Shown: piece after piece, positions 51,596 to 61,408 of the stretch
Layout of the letters: the number at the start of each line of letters is the position of its first letter
Numbering within the stretch: the first letter of the stretch is position 1
DNA from: CAIZWU01 sp942492905
GTDB lineage: Bacteria > Verrucomicrobiota > Verrucomicrobiia > Verrucomicrobiales > V1-33
Direction of reading: 5' to 3'
Length of the DNA stretch: 64,000 bases
NCBI GenBank assembly: GCA_942492905.1
Contig: OW818657.1
Location: forward strand, 5,704,001 to 5,768,000
Notes under the pieces: model-generated
What the model saw: the letters and a program-made list of their open reading frames with translations, nothing else
Databases searched by the model: none
Told to the model about the DNA's origin: nothing
Position numbers and translations under genes: made by a program

Positions 51596-53214
51596 GGCCC
51601 TTCCCCGCGCCACAACGCGGCCGCTTCCCGCTCCACCTCCCGGGTGGCGCGGAAAGCGCGGGCGGCAACGAGCAAAGCGAGGCCCCACCACGCCAGGGAA
51701 ACCAAACCCGAGGCAACGGTGATGGTTTCATAGGTCCAATTCATGAAGCGGGCGGGATCCACCTCCGTCAGCGGGGAGGACCACCCCAGGTTTCCGGAAT
51801 CCCAATTCTTGTTGTCCAACCGGTAATCCACCCGTTCCAGCCATGCCCAGCCCATGGTTGGGATCGGCCAGCCCCACTTCAGGAGATTCTGATTCTCCAA
51901 GGAAGCCGCCATCACAATCACGGCAACCTCCAGCGCCGCCACCACAAATAATAACAAAACGTAAATACCCAGGTGCCATGGCAGGCGCTTCCTGAAAAAA
52001 ACCTGCCAGAGCACCAACGGAACCGGCAACATCCCGGCGAGGGCACCCCAACCGGCGACGACAAAAGCCCAATCCCCGGAATTCGGCTGAGAGGGTCCGG
52101 ACCAGCCGTGGCGCAGCGACACGTGCTCATGGAAGCGCCAGAACATAAACACCCCGGCGGCCAGCAGCAGGAATAAAACAAAATTCACCCCTGAGGGCCA
52201 GCCCGGATAGAGGAAACGACCCGCCAGACGTCCCCACCAGCCTCGCCGGACCATGGGCATGACCATTGCGGCCAGATTGACGGGATGTTCCAGCAGCGCC
52301 TGCAGGCCGATGATCAGCAAGGTGACCGAGGCCAGGCCGCCGGTATAGACTTGGACCCACCACTCATTGGCATGGCAAAACCACGCCAGCAGCCCGTAAG
52401 CAAAAATCACCAACGCCCCCACCACCCGGCGCCGGGCCGAGCGGTTTTCCACCATTGATCCGACCTTCGAGGCCCCCACATCGAGGGCGAAAAAAACAGC
52501 GTGCCCGACGGGCAGGAGCACCAGAAGAAAAACCCGCCATCCCCCGGTCCGGAAAATCTCATCCAACAGGTATTGCCGGCGGTAACCGAACATCTCCTCC
52601 AACACCGCCACGCAAAACGCCCCTGTGGCAAAAGTCATGCCCATCATGATGGCGGCGCGGAACAGAAAATATCTGATCCAGGAAAAACCCGTCAGGATAG
52701 CGGCCGAGCCCATGCCGGTGAGGAGGAAGATCCCCAGCCAGGCCAGCTCCATCGGCACATCGACCCCGCCTGCGAAATACCGCACGATCAGATAGGGCAG
52801 TACCGTGACCGTGGCGAGAAGCTGCTGGGCGACTACGGCGACCCATTTGCCCAGCGTGATCCGCCAGCCGGTGAGACGGGTGAGGATGAGGGTATCGATG
52901 GTATTGCCCCGCAATTCATCGTGCAGCGCCCCGGCGGCGCGCAGGGGCAGCAGGCCGCAGACCAGCGCGCAGTAACCACCAAAAAAGGCTTGGTGGAGCG
53001 AGTTTTCCCCGGGGTCCCCCATGGTGAGCCAGACCACCGCCGCGAGGAAGAGATTCATGGAGATCAAACCCCAGACGAACAGCGGCGAACGCATCCCCTG
53101 ACGGAGTTCCTTCACCAGCATGGGGCTGAGCCGCTCGCTGAAATCAGGCAATCCAGCCGGCTTCCCGCCAGGGACGGGAAGCGGCAGGACAGCAGCAGCA
53201 GCGGGCGCGGGCAT
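51592..53214 (-). CDS. ABC-2-like multi-spanning membrane protein
   Basis: A 540-residue protein with about twelve hydrophobic segments. The N-terminal region LSPMLVKELRQGMRSPLFVWGL and the DELRGNTIDTLILTRLTGWRI stretch are typical of ABC-2-type permeases of the GldF/NosY-like group, in which an ATPase is encoded in trans. No ATPase lies beside it. It lies 18 bp downstream of the aldehyde dehydrogenase on the same strand. The transported substrate is unknown. Confidence 0.75.
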   Translation of the reverse strand: MPAPAAAAVLPLPVPGGKPAGLPDFSERLSPMLVKELRQGMRSPLFVWGLISMNLFLAAVVWLTMGDPGENSLHQAFFGGYCALVCGLLPLRAAGALHDELRGNTIDTLILTRLTGWRITLGKWVAVVAQQLLATVTVLPYLIVRYFAGGVDVPMELAWLGIFLLTGMGSAAILTGFSWIRYFLFRAAIMMGMTFATGAFCVAVLEEMFGYRRQYLLDEIFRTGGWRVFLLVLLPVGHAVFFALDVGASKVGSMVENRSARRRVVGALVIFAYGLLAWFCHANEWWVQVYTGGLASVTLLIIGLQALLEHPVNLAAMVMPMVRRGWWGRLAGRFLYPGWPSGVNFVLFLLLAAGVFMFWRFHEHVSLRHGWSGPSQPNSGDWAFVVAGWGALAGMLPVPLVLWQVFFRKRLPWHLGIYVLLLFVVAALEVAVIVMAASLENQNLLKWGWPIPTMGWAWLERVDYRLDNKNWDSGNLGWSSPLTEVDPARFMNWTYETITVASGLVSLAWWGLALLVAARAFRATREVEREAAALWRGEGP

Positions 53215-53232
53215 GGGTTCCAGGGGTTCCAG

Positions 53233-54765
53233 CTAGTCGAGGGAGACGTAGGGCATCAGGCCGTGCAGCCCGCCCTCCCGGCCAAAGCCGCTTTCCTTGT
53301 AGCCGCCAAACGGACTGGTGGGATCGAACTTGTTGAAGGTGTTCGCCCAGATGATGCCGGCTTTGAGCTTTTTGGCGATTTGGAAGATCTTGCTGCCCTT
53401 GTCCGTCCAGACCCCGGCACTGAGGCCGTAACAGGTGTTATTGGCGCGCTCCACCGCTTCTTCCGGCGTGCGGAACGTGAGGATACTCAGGACCGGACCG
53501 AAGATTTCCTCCCGGGCAATGCGGTGGCTGGCAGTGACCCTGGTGAAAAAGCTCGGGGGGAAAAAGAAGCCTTTCCCCGGAAGCGGACAGGTGGGTTGAA
53601 ACAGTTCCGCCCCCTCCTGCACGCCGCTTTGCACCAGCTCGCGGATTTTATCGAGCTGGGGCCGGCTGTTGATGGCCCCGATGTCCGTATTTTTGTCCAG
53701 AGGATCGCCCACGCGCAGGGTGCGCAGCCGGTCGCGCAGCTTGCGAACCACGATCTCATGCACGCTTTCCTCCACCAGCAGCCGGCTGCCGGCACAGCAG
53801 ACATGGCCTTGGTTGAAATAGATGCCCTGCACGATGCCTTCCACCGCCTGGTCGAGCGGAGCGTCGGCGAAAACAATGTTGGCGGCCTTCCCGCCGAGTT
53901 CGAGCGTGAGCTTTTTTGGGGTGCCGGCAATAGCCAAGGCAATCTGTTTCCCGACTTCAGTGGAACCGGTAAAGGCGATTTTATCGATACCGGGGTGGTT
54001 CACGATAGCCGCGCCGGTGGCCCCAGCTCCAGTGAGGATATTCACCACCCCGTCCGGCAGACCGGTTTCCTGACAAATTTGTGCAAAGTGCAGGGCAGTC
54101 AACGGCGTGGTCTCGGCGGCTTTGAGAACCACCGTGTTCCCGCAGGCAAGGGCGGGCGCAATTTTCCAAGCCAGCATGAGGAGCGGAAAATTCCACGGGA
54201 TGATCTGTCCCGCGACTCCGAGCGGCCGCGGGGTACGGCCGGGAAAGGCATAAGCCAGCTTGTCCGCCCAGCCGGCGTAGTAGAAAAAATGGGCTGCGAC
54301 GAGCGGCAGATCCACATCCCGGCTTTCCCGGATGGGTTTGCCCCCATCCATGGTTTCCAGCACCGCCAGTTCCCGGGATTTTTCCTGAATCAGCCGGGCG
54401 ATCCTGAATAAATATTTACCCCGGTCGGCGCCGGAGGTTTTGGACCAGACTTTTTCGTAGGCGCGGCGGGCCGCCGTCACGGCGCGGTCCACGTCCGCAG
54501 CACTGGCTTCCGCGACGCGGGCGAGAGGTTTTTCGGTGGCAGGGTTGATGGTTTCGAAGGTCCGGCCCCCTGCCGCCCGGGACCATTTTCCATCGATAAA
54601 CAGACCATATTCGGCCCGGATCACGGGTTTGACGGATTCGGGAGCGGGGGCGTAGTCCCACCCGCTTGTAAAATCGAGCGCAGGTGCCGGCTTGCGGGCG
54701 GTCCGGGTTCTGGCGGCAGGTTTCACCTCAATGGGGGGGCGCTCCGGCGCGCGGCGGGTTTTCAT
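53233..54765 (-). CDS. NAD(P)-dependent aldehyde dehydrogenase
   Basis: A 510-residue ALDH. The catalytic cysteine is C323 in NQGHVCCAGSR (by alignment with C302 of ALDH2) and the general-base glutamate is E289 in LELGG. IIPWNFP and FTGSTEVG are the NAD-binding landmarks, and FGPVLSIL closes the fold. An N-terminal ~40-residue Arg/Pro-rich extension precedes the domain. The specificity class is not fixed by the sequence. It is followed by the ABC-2-like gene on the same strand. Confidence 0.93.
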   Translation of the reverse strand: MKTRRAPERPPIEVKPAARTRTARKPAPALDFTSGWDYAPAPESVKPVIRAEYGLFIDGKWSRAAGGRTFETINPATEKPLARVAEASAADVDRAVTAARRAYEKVWSKTSGADRGKYLFRIARLIQEKSRELAVLETMDGGKPIRESRDVDLPLVAAHFFYYAGWADKLAYAFPGRTPRPLGVAGQIIPWNFPLLMLAWKIAPALACGNTVVLKAAETTPLTALHFAQICQETGLPDGVVNILTGAGATGAAIVNHPGIDKIAFTGSTEVGKQIALAIAGTPKKLTLELGGKAANIVFADAPLDQAVEGIVQGIYFNQGHVCCAGSRLLVEESVHEIVVRKLRDRLRTLRVGDPLDKNTDIGAINSRPQLDKIRELVQSGVQEGAELFQPTCPLPGKGFFFPPSFFTRVTASHRIAREEIFGPVLSILTFRTPEEAVERANNTCYGLSAGVWTDKGSKIFQIAKKLKAGIIWANTFNKFDPTSPFGGYKESGFGREGGLHGLMPYVSLD

Positions 54766-54800
54766 GGGTTATCAATAGTCACATTCCTCTCTTCCCGCAC

Positions 54801-54845
54801 AAAAAAATGAGGGGCGGCAGCGGATTTCCCGCCAGCCGCCCCTCA
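54801..54845 (-). terminator. Intrinsic terminator of the protein A gene
   Basis: TGAGGGGCGGC (54808-54818) pairs perfectly with GCCGCCCCTCA (54835-54845). On the minus strand the stem is followed at once by seven T residues (54801-54807). It lies 16 bp after the stop codon at 54862. Confidence 0.93.
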
Positions 54846-54861
54846 CACGTGAGTGGGGTTT

Positions 54862-57800
54862 TTACTGGGTCAGCTGTTTCACTTCCGTCACACGGTAGGT
54901 GTAGTAGCGGTCCAATTTCGGGGTGAGGCTGGGGCTGATCACCTTCGAATCCAGGCTGGTGTAGTCGATGGTGGCCAGCTTGGGATCGCGGGGATCAATG
55001 GAGCGTTCGATCATGCACGAACCGCGCCACTCTGCCGTCACGGTGTCCTTCACGGAATCGAAGGTGTTAGGGTCCTCGCTGACGGCTTTCTGCAGGGTCT
55101 GGGCCACCAGATGCAGCTTGAACACATTGGAGCGGACCGTCACGCGGGGGTAGATATTGGCGTAAGGCCGTTCCCGCAGATTGTCCCCGGTGAGGGCGTG
55201 ATCCGTCCAGAAGCCGTCGCGCTGACCGCTTCCGGAAACGGTTCCGATGACTTTTTCCAAGCTCGCGTCCAAGCTGGTGCTCGTCAGTTCTTCCGGGACC
55301 AACCACATTTCACAGATTTCACTGGCACTGCGGAAACAGTTGAAGGCCAGCGGATTTCCCTGGGCGGGGATCGGATCAAAATCGGCCCCCTGCTGATACC
55401 GGCGGGTGAACTGCCGGACTGTTTCCTTCGCGTTGATGAACCGGCGGTAGCTGGCGTCCTCACTACCGCCGGGCTCGCCAGTGGTCGGGTTCACGTTCTT
55501 GTATTTGTCAGCGGCCGTGTTGGGGATGGCATACATCCGTTCTCCCCGCAGCAGGGCATGCAGCGCCGTGGTGCGCTCGATATACATGAAGGGGAAAATC
55601 TGCTGATTGAGGTTGATGGTCCCCTTGGTCGAGAACGGTTCGCTGATGGACCATGGCTCCACCACCGGCATCCAGAACATGTCGAGGAAGAAGTGATCGC
55701 GCGGGCCACAGAAGTTGGCGAAGGGCATCCCGGGTGGGGGAGTGCTGCTGAGGTTGTTCATGCGCTTGGTCGGATCATTCATCCCGATATCCGGGCGGAA
55801 GCGCAGGGTCTGCCAAGGCACCCGGTTCATCACTCCGGTGGGGATGGAGCCAAAGTCCACCGGAGACCGCACGAGGAAGTTCGGGGAGATGTTCTGTCCG
55901 CCCACCCCTTGTGTGGATGTTTTTGGCGCATTGAGGAAGAGCTGCTTGTAATAAGCGTTGGAACCCGTGCTGCGGCGGTCGCCTTCGTCCGGGTAGTTCA
56001 TGTAGGGACCGTCCGGGGTAGCCGCGACCCCAGTGTCGAAGTCACCGGTTTCAAACGGATCGGAAGATCCCCGGTTGGCCACCACCCCGCGTCCATCCCG
56101 ACGGGCATGGGCGAAGGTCGCGCGGCGGGCCGGATTCATGCTGGATTGCTCCAGGATCTTCTGGTCCTGGGGCGGGAACTTTAACACCCCCATTGAGGTC
56201 AGGCTGTTGGCGCCCATCCTTCCGGCAAATGGCCGGGGGAATGGCAGTGCGCTAAGTTTGGTGGCGTCGGGAAACGGAATCCCGCTTGGCATGGGAAACT
56301 TCTGGACTTTCTGAGGGTCGATCAGGCCAATCAACGGATTGTAGGTGCTGCCGGCCATGGACCGGTTGGTGGGACTGGTGTTCCCCTCGAAGAACGAATG
56401 GGCGAAGCGGCCCGCGTTGCCTGGGGCGGCGTAGTTTTCATGAGGAACATAAACATCCGCATCCACCCGGGAGGGGGTGCAGACCAAACGGTAGTCCCCG
56501 TGAGGCACCACAAAGCTGCGGATGAAAAGCCGGGGGTCCGGGAAGGGCGCTCCGGCAGGAGGGGTGGCCATCGCCCATTTGTAAACCAGGGAAGCCAAGG
56601 ATTCGTTGGTCAATTGGGGCTGCACGCCGACGAAGAAGTTGGCGGGCAATAGGAGGTCGGTCGCCTGGGTGGCGTCGTATCGTTCAACCCCGTCCATGAC
56701 GTGGACCCGGATGGGCACCGTGGGGTCTGCGGTCAGGTTCACATCCACCGCCCCGGGATTTCCCCCGTTCACCACGACACAGTAGGGCCGGAGCCTTGCG
56801 AGGCGATTGTTGATCACTGTATTGGCGGGGACGGGGACAGCAGTGAAACTGCCACGGGGGCCCGCCATGCCTCCCAGTGGCGCAATGCCATGGTTCGCCA
56901 AGGGGCCTTTAGCAAACTGACGCTCGGTGCCGCCGCCAGCACCTTTGGCACCGACCTGAACGGTATCCAAGGTGGACAAGCGTTCCTGATCTGGGCCAAT
57001 GATCGGAATCGTGGAGTTTTGGGGCGTGCTGACTCCAGTAGGAACCGTGTAGTCGGGACTGACAGGGCCGGGCGTAGTCGAACTGACCGCCAACCCACCA
57101 GGAGGGAAGGTCGCAGACCAGCCTTGTTTGGGATTGAAGGCGCTTTGGATGAAACCGACTTCCACTATGAAGCGGGTTCCGGGACCCGGGTCGTCCGCCC
57201 GGGCACGTGATTCAGTACTCATCAGCCCATACAGTCCGGCCCAAGGTCCGGTAACGGGGTCAGAGGCGGCGCCCCCGGCGCGGCTGGCGGCCACATTGAC
57301 CACCACTGCAATTTCAGCCGCCCCAAAGAGTTTTCCGGTGCCCTTGGGGGTGCGGGTGGTCTGGGTGGAGAAAAGCAGACAATTGTAATGGGTGGAGTTG
57401 GTGTTGGCACCGGAGTTATTGGCGCAGCCGCAGATTCCGGCCGCTTTGCCAAAAGCATCGTCATACCGGTCCGCCCCGCTGAGGAAGGCGGGCTGCATGT
57501 TGATGGAGCGGGTGTAATCCAGCATGTTGACCAGGATCTGGGTGCGCTCGCTGGAGTCGAACAAGGAAGAAGGGCCGTGAGCGCTACCGAAAACGGTACT
57601 GCCATTGCCACTCAGGCCGGGCGGATATTTGGCAGCGAAGGAGAGCCCAAGGGGATCTTCCGTGGTGACGGCCGGGACTTGGAAGGGCATGATGTCCGGA
57701 TAACCGGGGATCGGCAGCTTGGAGAGTTCTTTGAGGTATTTGAAGACCAGGGTATTCCTCGAGCGGGAGTCACCACTGGCGTAAAGCTCGCCGTGACGGG

Positions 57801-59406
57801 AACCTGGATCGCGGCGCTGGAAGAAGTAAGCTTTTTTACCAATCGTGCTGTTGAGCGCCATCGTCACGTCATAAGGACTGACGCCCGTGGGCAGGCCCCC
57901 GGTGCCTCCCACGGCCGGTACGGCAAGGAGGTCCATGGGGAACATCGACACCCGGGGAAAGCCCTGATTGGTCAGCTCGGGCGAGTGGCTTTTGTGGGTG
58001 AGGAAAAACTGGGACCGTTCCAAGGTGGTGAGGAATTCCTGACTGGCGTCTTTGCCTTCGGAAAGGAGATTGCTCCGGGGGGAGTTCAGGCTCTTGTTGA
58101 TCGCTCCGGAGGCCTTGAAATACATTTCATCCAGGGAAGTAAAGAGGCGGTCATCATTGGATGGGGCCACGGTGCTGATACTCGCGGGCGGGGTGAACAT
58201 CTGCCCGGAGGCGGTGCCGACGGTGCCGCCACTGACCTGTTGGGAATCCGACGAGATGAAGGGAGCAAGGTCCCAAATGCGGGCGGCATCGTTGAGCGGA
58301 AGCCGGGACATTTTGCCACCAGCCGCCTCCTGCGATCCCGTCAGGATGGCCGCCAAAGGATCCGGCACCCAGCGGCGGTTCGGGTAGAACACGGCGGAAA
58401 GGTCGACGGTGGCGGGGTGGCCGGGGTAACGCTGGAACTCCCCGGAAATGGGCTGGGACTGGGCCAACCACTGGTCTTCCTTCGAGGTGGTGCGGGGTGT
58501 ATCCCAAGCAGCGGGAATGGACGCTGTGTTGACATTCACTTTGCAGGATTCGTCATCAGCCCACCATGCGAGGCGGCCCACGATGGGGTTTTCGCGGGAA
58601 ACCTTCCCCCCCCCGGCTCCATTGAGAGTTTGGAAGGATTTGCTGTCATCCAAGTAGCCCAACGTGCCATCCTGCAGCATGTAGATCCAACGGACCGGCA
58701 TGGCCAACTGCTGCTTGGAAGGGTCGATCCCGAGAATGACCTTATTGCCGGATTTCTCACTATAACTGAATCCTTCGGTATTTTTGAGCATGTCCTGACT
58801 GCCAGTCCTGCCGTTGTAGGCCCGGGGATCAACGATCGGGTAGGTAAATCCTTCAAGGTCCAGTCCACCCTGGGCGGAGCGGGCGCGGTCCGAACTGGAG
58901 GCCGTATAGACCGGACGGTTGATGTCAGTGAATTCATCCGGGCGCTCGGCCCAGTCCGCCACATTGTCCTCATTGATGTCCGCGAGCAATTTTGCGGTCT
59001 CATAGGGCCGGATATCGCCAATCTGGGGGACGCTTGAGGAATAAAGTTTGTAGAGACGGTTTTTGGAGACGTCCGTACCGCTGAAAGTCCGGATGGCTCC
59101 AGGTTGGGAAATCCAAGTGAGAATATCCCGGGGACTGCTGGCATTGACGGGAGAGAGATTGGAAGCTTCCCGGAACTGGGCGATGACCAGATTGATGATG
59201 GTATCCTTCAGGGTGGTGACCCGCTGGATTTCCACGGATCCTTTGGCAGTCACTTTGGCCGAGGTGGCCATATTAAAGAAGGAGACCACCAGCACGGTCA
59301 TCAGCGTGATGATGGCCAGCACCGTCAGAATGGCGACGCCCTGTTTTTTCTTGTGCCGCGCAACGGCCAAGCGGGCCTTGAGACGTTGGACAATACTTGG
59401 TTTCAT
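54862..59406 (-). CDS. Verru_Chthon cassette protein A
   Basis: A 1514-residue protein. Near the N-terminus KKKQGVAILTVLAIITLMTVLVVSFF is a PilX/pilin-like hydrophobic helix with a lysine-rich cytoplasmic side. The rest is a long, Asn/Pro/Gly-rich extracellular region rich in beta structure. The helix, the size and the three pseudopilin genes alongside match the uncharacterised verrucomicrobial cassette whose largest member is called protein A. It is divergent from proteins B, C and D, separated by an AT-rich shared regulatory region. A strong terminator follows. Confidence 0.9.
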   Translation of the reverse strand: MKPSIVQRLKARLAVARHKKKQGVAILTVLAIITLMTVLVVSFFNMATSAKVTAKGSVEIQRVTTLKDTIINLVIAQFREASNLSPVNASSPRDILTWISQPGAIRTFSGTDVSKNRLYKLYSSSVPQIGDIRPYETAKLLADINEDNVADWAERPDEFTDINRPVYTASSSDRARSAQGGLDLEGFTYPIVDPRAYNGRTGSQDMLKNTEGFSYSEKSGNKVILGIDPSKQQLAMPVRWIYMLQDGTLGYLDDSKSFQTLNGAGGGKVSRENPIVGRLAWWADDESCKVNVNTASIPAAWDTPRTTSKEDQWLAQSQPISGEFQRYPGHPATVDLSAVFYPNRRWVPDPLAAILTGSQEAAGGKMSRLPLNDAARIWDLAPFISSDSQQVSGGTVGTASGQMFTPPASISTVAPSNDDRLFTSLDEMYFKASGAINKSLNSPRSNLLSEGKDASQEFLTTLERSQFFLTHKSHSPELTNQGFPRVSMFPMDLLAVPAVGGTGGLPTGVSPYDVTMALNSTIGKKAYFFQRRDPGSRHGELYASGDSRSRNTLVFKYLKELSKLPIPGYPDIMPFQVPAVTTEDPLGLSFAAKYPPGLSGNGSTVFGSAHGPSSLFDSSERTQILVNMLDYTRSINMQPAFLSGADRYDDAFGKAAGICGCANNSGANTNSTHYNCLLFSTQTTRTPKGTGKLFGAAEIAVVVNVAASRAGGAASDPVTGPWAGLYGLMSTESRARADDPGPGTRFIVEVGFIQSAFNPKQGWSATFPPGGLAVSSTTPGPVSPDYTVPTGVSTPQNSTIPIIGPDQERLSTLDTVQVGAKGAGGGTERQFAKGPLANHGIAPLGGMAGPRGSFTAVPVPANTVINNRLARLRPYCVVVNGGNPGAVDVNLTADPTVPIRVHVMDGVERYDATQATDLLLPANFFVGVQPQLTNESLASLVYKWAMATPPAGAPFPDPRLFIRSFVVPHGDYRLVCTPSRVDADVYVPHENYAAPGNAGRFAHSFFEGNTSPTNRSMAGSTYNPLIGLIDPQKVQKFPMPSGIPFPDATKLSALPFPRPFAGRMGANSLTSMGVLKFPPQDQKILEQSSMNPARRATFAHARRDGRGVVANRGSSDPFETGDFDTGVAATPDGPYMNYPDEGDRRSTGSNAYYKQLFLNAPKTSTQGVGGQNISPNFLVRSPVDFGSIPTGVMNRVPWQTLRFRPDIGMNDPTKRMNNLSSTPPPGMPFANFCGPRDHFFLDMFWMPVVEPWSISEPFSTKGTINLNQQIFPFMYIERTTALHALLRGERMYAIPNTAADKYKNVNPTTGEPGGSEDASYRRFINAKETVRQFTRRYQQGADFDPIPAQGNPLAFNCFRSASEICEMWLVPEELTSTSLDASLEKVIGTVSGSGQRDGFWTDHALTGDNLRERPYANIYPRVTVRSNVFKLHLVAQTLQKAVSEDPNTFDSVKDTVTAEWRGSCMIERSIDPRDPKLATIDYTSLDSKVISPSLTPKLDRYYTYRVTEVKQLTQ

Positions 59407-59483
59407 AACTTTGGGAGGTTGGGGGGAGGAATCGGAACGGAGAAAAACAGCGATTTAAGGAGTTTGGGCTTCCTTTTCCAGTT

Positions 59484-59512
59484 TTGATACTGGATTTACA
59501 TTGCCCATACAA
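59484..59512 (-). promoter_or_regulatory. Possible promoter of cassette protein A
   Basis: On the minus strand TTGTAT (59507-59512), 17 bp and TATCAA (59484-59489). A small inverted repeat CCAGT-N6-ACTGG (59478-59493) overlaps the -10. Confidence 0.35.
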
Positions 59513-59596
59513 GAACTTTCAGGTCAGTCAGCAAAAATTCCTTCCGATTCGCCACCAGGTTGATTTAAATGGAAGAAAAATCAGGAAGGTTTTTTC

Positions 59597-59625
59597 TTGA
59601 ATACGCGGTCTGTATCTCATATGTA
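59597..59625 (+). promoter_or_regulatory. Possible promoter of the cassette B-C-D operon
   Basis: TTGAAT (59597-59602), a 17-bp spacer and TATGTA (59620-59625), about 25 nt before the protein B start at 59650. The region is AT-rich. Confidence 0.35.
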
Positions 59626-59649
59626 AATACAAAAATCAAATTCTTCCCC

Positions 59650-60150
59650 ATGAAAATCTCAAAAATCCGTCCCGCTCCCCATGGATTCACCTTGGCCGAG
59701 GTGATGATCGCCATGGGGATTGTTGCCTCCGTCATGGTCGCCCTCCTCGGCATGATCCCGCTGGGGGTCCGCTCCGTAAGGGAAGCCACCAATTTAACGA
59801 TCTCCGGCCGGATCGCCCAGGAAGTGATCAGCAATGTCCAGCAAGCCAACTGGGCGGATGTTTTGACCAACTATGACAAGAAGGTCTTTCAGTTCGATAA
59901 TGAGGGCTTCCTGATCCGAGGCCCTCAAGCTAAAGGCAGTACTCCCTCCTTCGAAGCCCGGGTGGAGATCCCCACCACCCCCATCGACATCGGCAAAACG
60001 ACCTATAGTGTATCCACTTTGAAGAAAATTCTGGTGGAGGTGGAGTTCACCCCGGCCGGAATCAAGGTTCTGCCGAAGGCCGGGGAAACCAAAAACCCCA
60101 ATATCATCAAGTACAATTTCTACGTGGCCAATCAAAACAAGTCCGGTTAA
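59650..60150 (+). CDS. Verru_Chthon cassette protein B (pseudopilin)
   Basis: A 166-residue type IV pilin-like protein. A short basic leader is followed by the prepilin motif HGFTLAEVMI, with G preceding the predicted cleavage site and Glu5 of the mature chain, then a hydrophobic helix. It belongs to the GspI/GspJ-like pseudopilins. The longer frame from 59569 has no signal character. Protein B is the first gene of the B-C-D operon. Confidence 0.93.
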   Translation: MKISKIRPAPHGFTLAEVMIAMGIVASVMVALLGMIPLGVRSVREATNLTISGRIAQEVISNVQQANWADVLTNYDKKVFQFDNEGFLIRGPQAKGSTPSFEARVEIPTTPIDIGKTTYSVSTLKKILVEVEFTPAGIKVLPKAGETKNPNIIKYNFYVANQNKSG

Positions 60151-60201
60151 ACCATTCCGCGCTGGCTTTGACGTTCAACATTATCCCCCCCTTTAAAAGT
60201 C

Positions 60202-61380
60202 ATGAAAATTTTCTCCCGCCCCCGGCCTGTCTTCCGCGCCGCGTTCAGCCTGATCGAGCTGATGGTATCGGTCGCCGTTTTGTCCCTTCTTCTCGTGATT
60301 GTGTTCCAAATGCTGGAGCAGATGCAGAAGACTTGGAACCGGACCCGCCAAACCGTCTCGGAATTCAAGGATGCCCGGAATGGCTTTGAAGAAATGGGCC
60401 GTCGGCTCGGGCAAGCCACCATGAACGCCTATTGGGGCTACGAGTATCAGACCGCCACCCTCAACGGGATCAAAACGCGTTACGGGCGGGAAATTATCCG
60501 GCAGTCGGAACTGCATTTCGTCAGCGGCCCCGCTTCGGTGCTCTTCGCCGGTGGCACTTCCAAAGCCCTTGGCAGCCGGCCGGGACATGCCGTCTTTTTC
60601 CAAGCGCCCTTCGGTTTTTGTTTCGAGCGGGACAAGGTGGACAAGACCCGCCTCCAATATGAAAAACTCAACAACCTGCTCAACGCCTGGGGTTATTACG
60701 TGGAGTTCAACACTGATGAACTGGACCGCCCCCGGTTTTTGAATGCCCTCAAAAATGCGCCCGCTCCCCGCCCCCGCTACCGGCTGATGGAATTCCGCCA
60801 GCCGACAGAATACCTCCAAGTCTACAAATTGGGCCTGCGTGACTTGACCGGCCCCAAACAGAAAGACATCTACAAATGGTTCTCCGAAGGTCTTTTCAGC
60901 GTCAACTCAGAGTGGAACTTACAAAAAGAGGCGACCAGAGGAGAAACCTTCTTCCGTACCACCCGCCCCATCGCCGAAAACATCATTGCGATGATCATCC
61001 AGCCGCGGGAGGCCACCGGCGCTTCCACCACGAAAAAACCCGAGGATTTGTCTCCTGCCTATCTTTATGACACCCGCCGCTGGCAGTGGAGCAGTCCCAA
61101 GGCCACCGAGGCCCTCAAAACCCGGCACCAGCTTCCTCCCATTATGGATGTCAGCTTCATCGCCATTGATGAAGCCTCCTTCGCCCAATACGCCGCACGA
61201 ACCAACATCATTGACGTGTCGGGAGATCCCAAACTGGTTTCGGATGAATTGTTCGTCAGTGGCGTGAAACGGACCAAGGATTTTGAGGAAATCGAAAAGA
61301 AACTCATCGCCCTGAAGTTGGATTATCGCATTTTCAGCAGCACCATCCGGCTCCGCGAGTCGAAATGGACTGACACCTAA
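60202..61380 (+). CDS. Verru_Chthon cassette protein C (pseudopilin)
   Basis: A 392-residue pseudopilin, longer than the GspJ relatives. The prepilin motif reads A-FSLIELM, with mature Glu5, then a hydrophobic helix and a large extracellular part with a helical neck (NRTRQTVSEFKDARNGFEEMGRRL). It lies 51 bp after protein B and 28 bp before protein D, so the genes are co-transcribed. Confidence 0.92.
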   Translation: MKIFSRPRPVFRAAFSLIELMVSVAVLSLLLVIVFQMLEQMQKTWNRTRQTVSEFKDARNGFEEMGRRLGQATMNAYWGYEYQTATLNGIKTRYGREIIRQSELHFVSGPASVLFAGGTSKALGSRPGHAVFFQAPFGFCFERDKVDKTRLQYEKLNNLLNAWGYYVEFNTDELDRPRFLNALKNAPAPRPRYRLMEFRQPTEYLQVYKLGLRDLTGPKQKDIYKWFSEGLFSVNSEWNLQKEATRGETFFRTTRPIAENIIAMIIQPREATGASTTKKPEDLSPAYLYDTRRWQWSSPKATEALKTRHQLPPIMDVSFIAIDEASFAQYAARTNIIDVSGDPKLVSDELFVSGVKRTKDFEEIEKKLIALKLDYRIFSSTIRLRESKWTDT

Positions 61381-61408
61381 GCCAAACTTTGCTTCCCTCC
61401 CTATCCCT

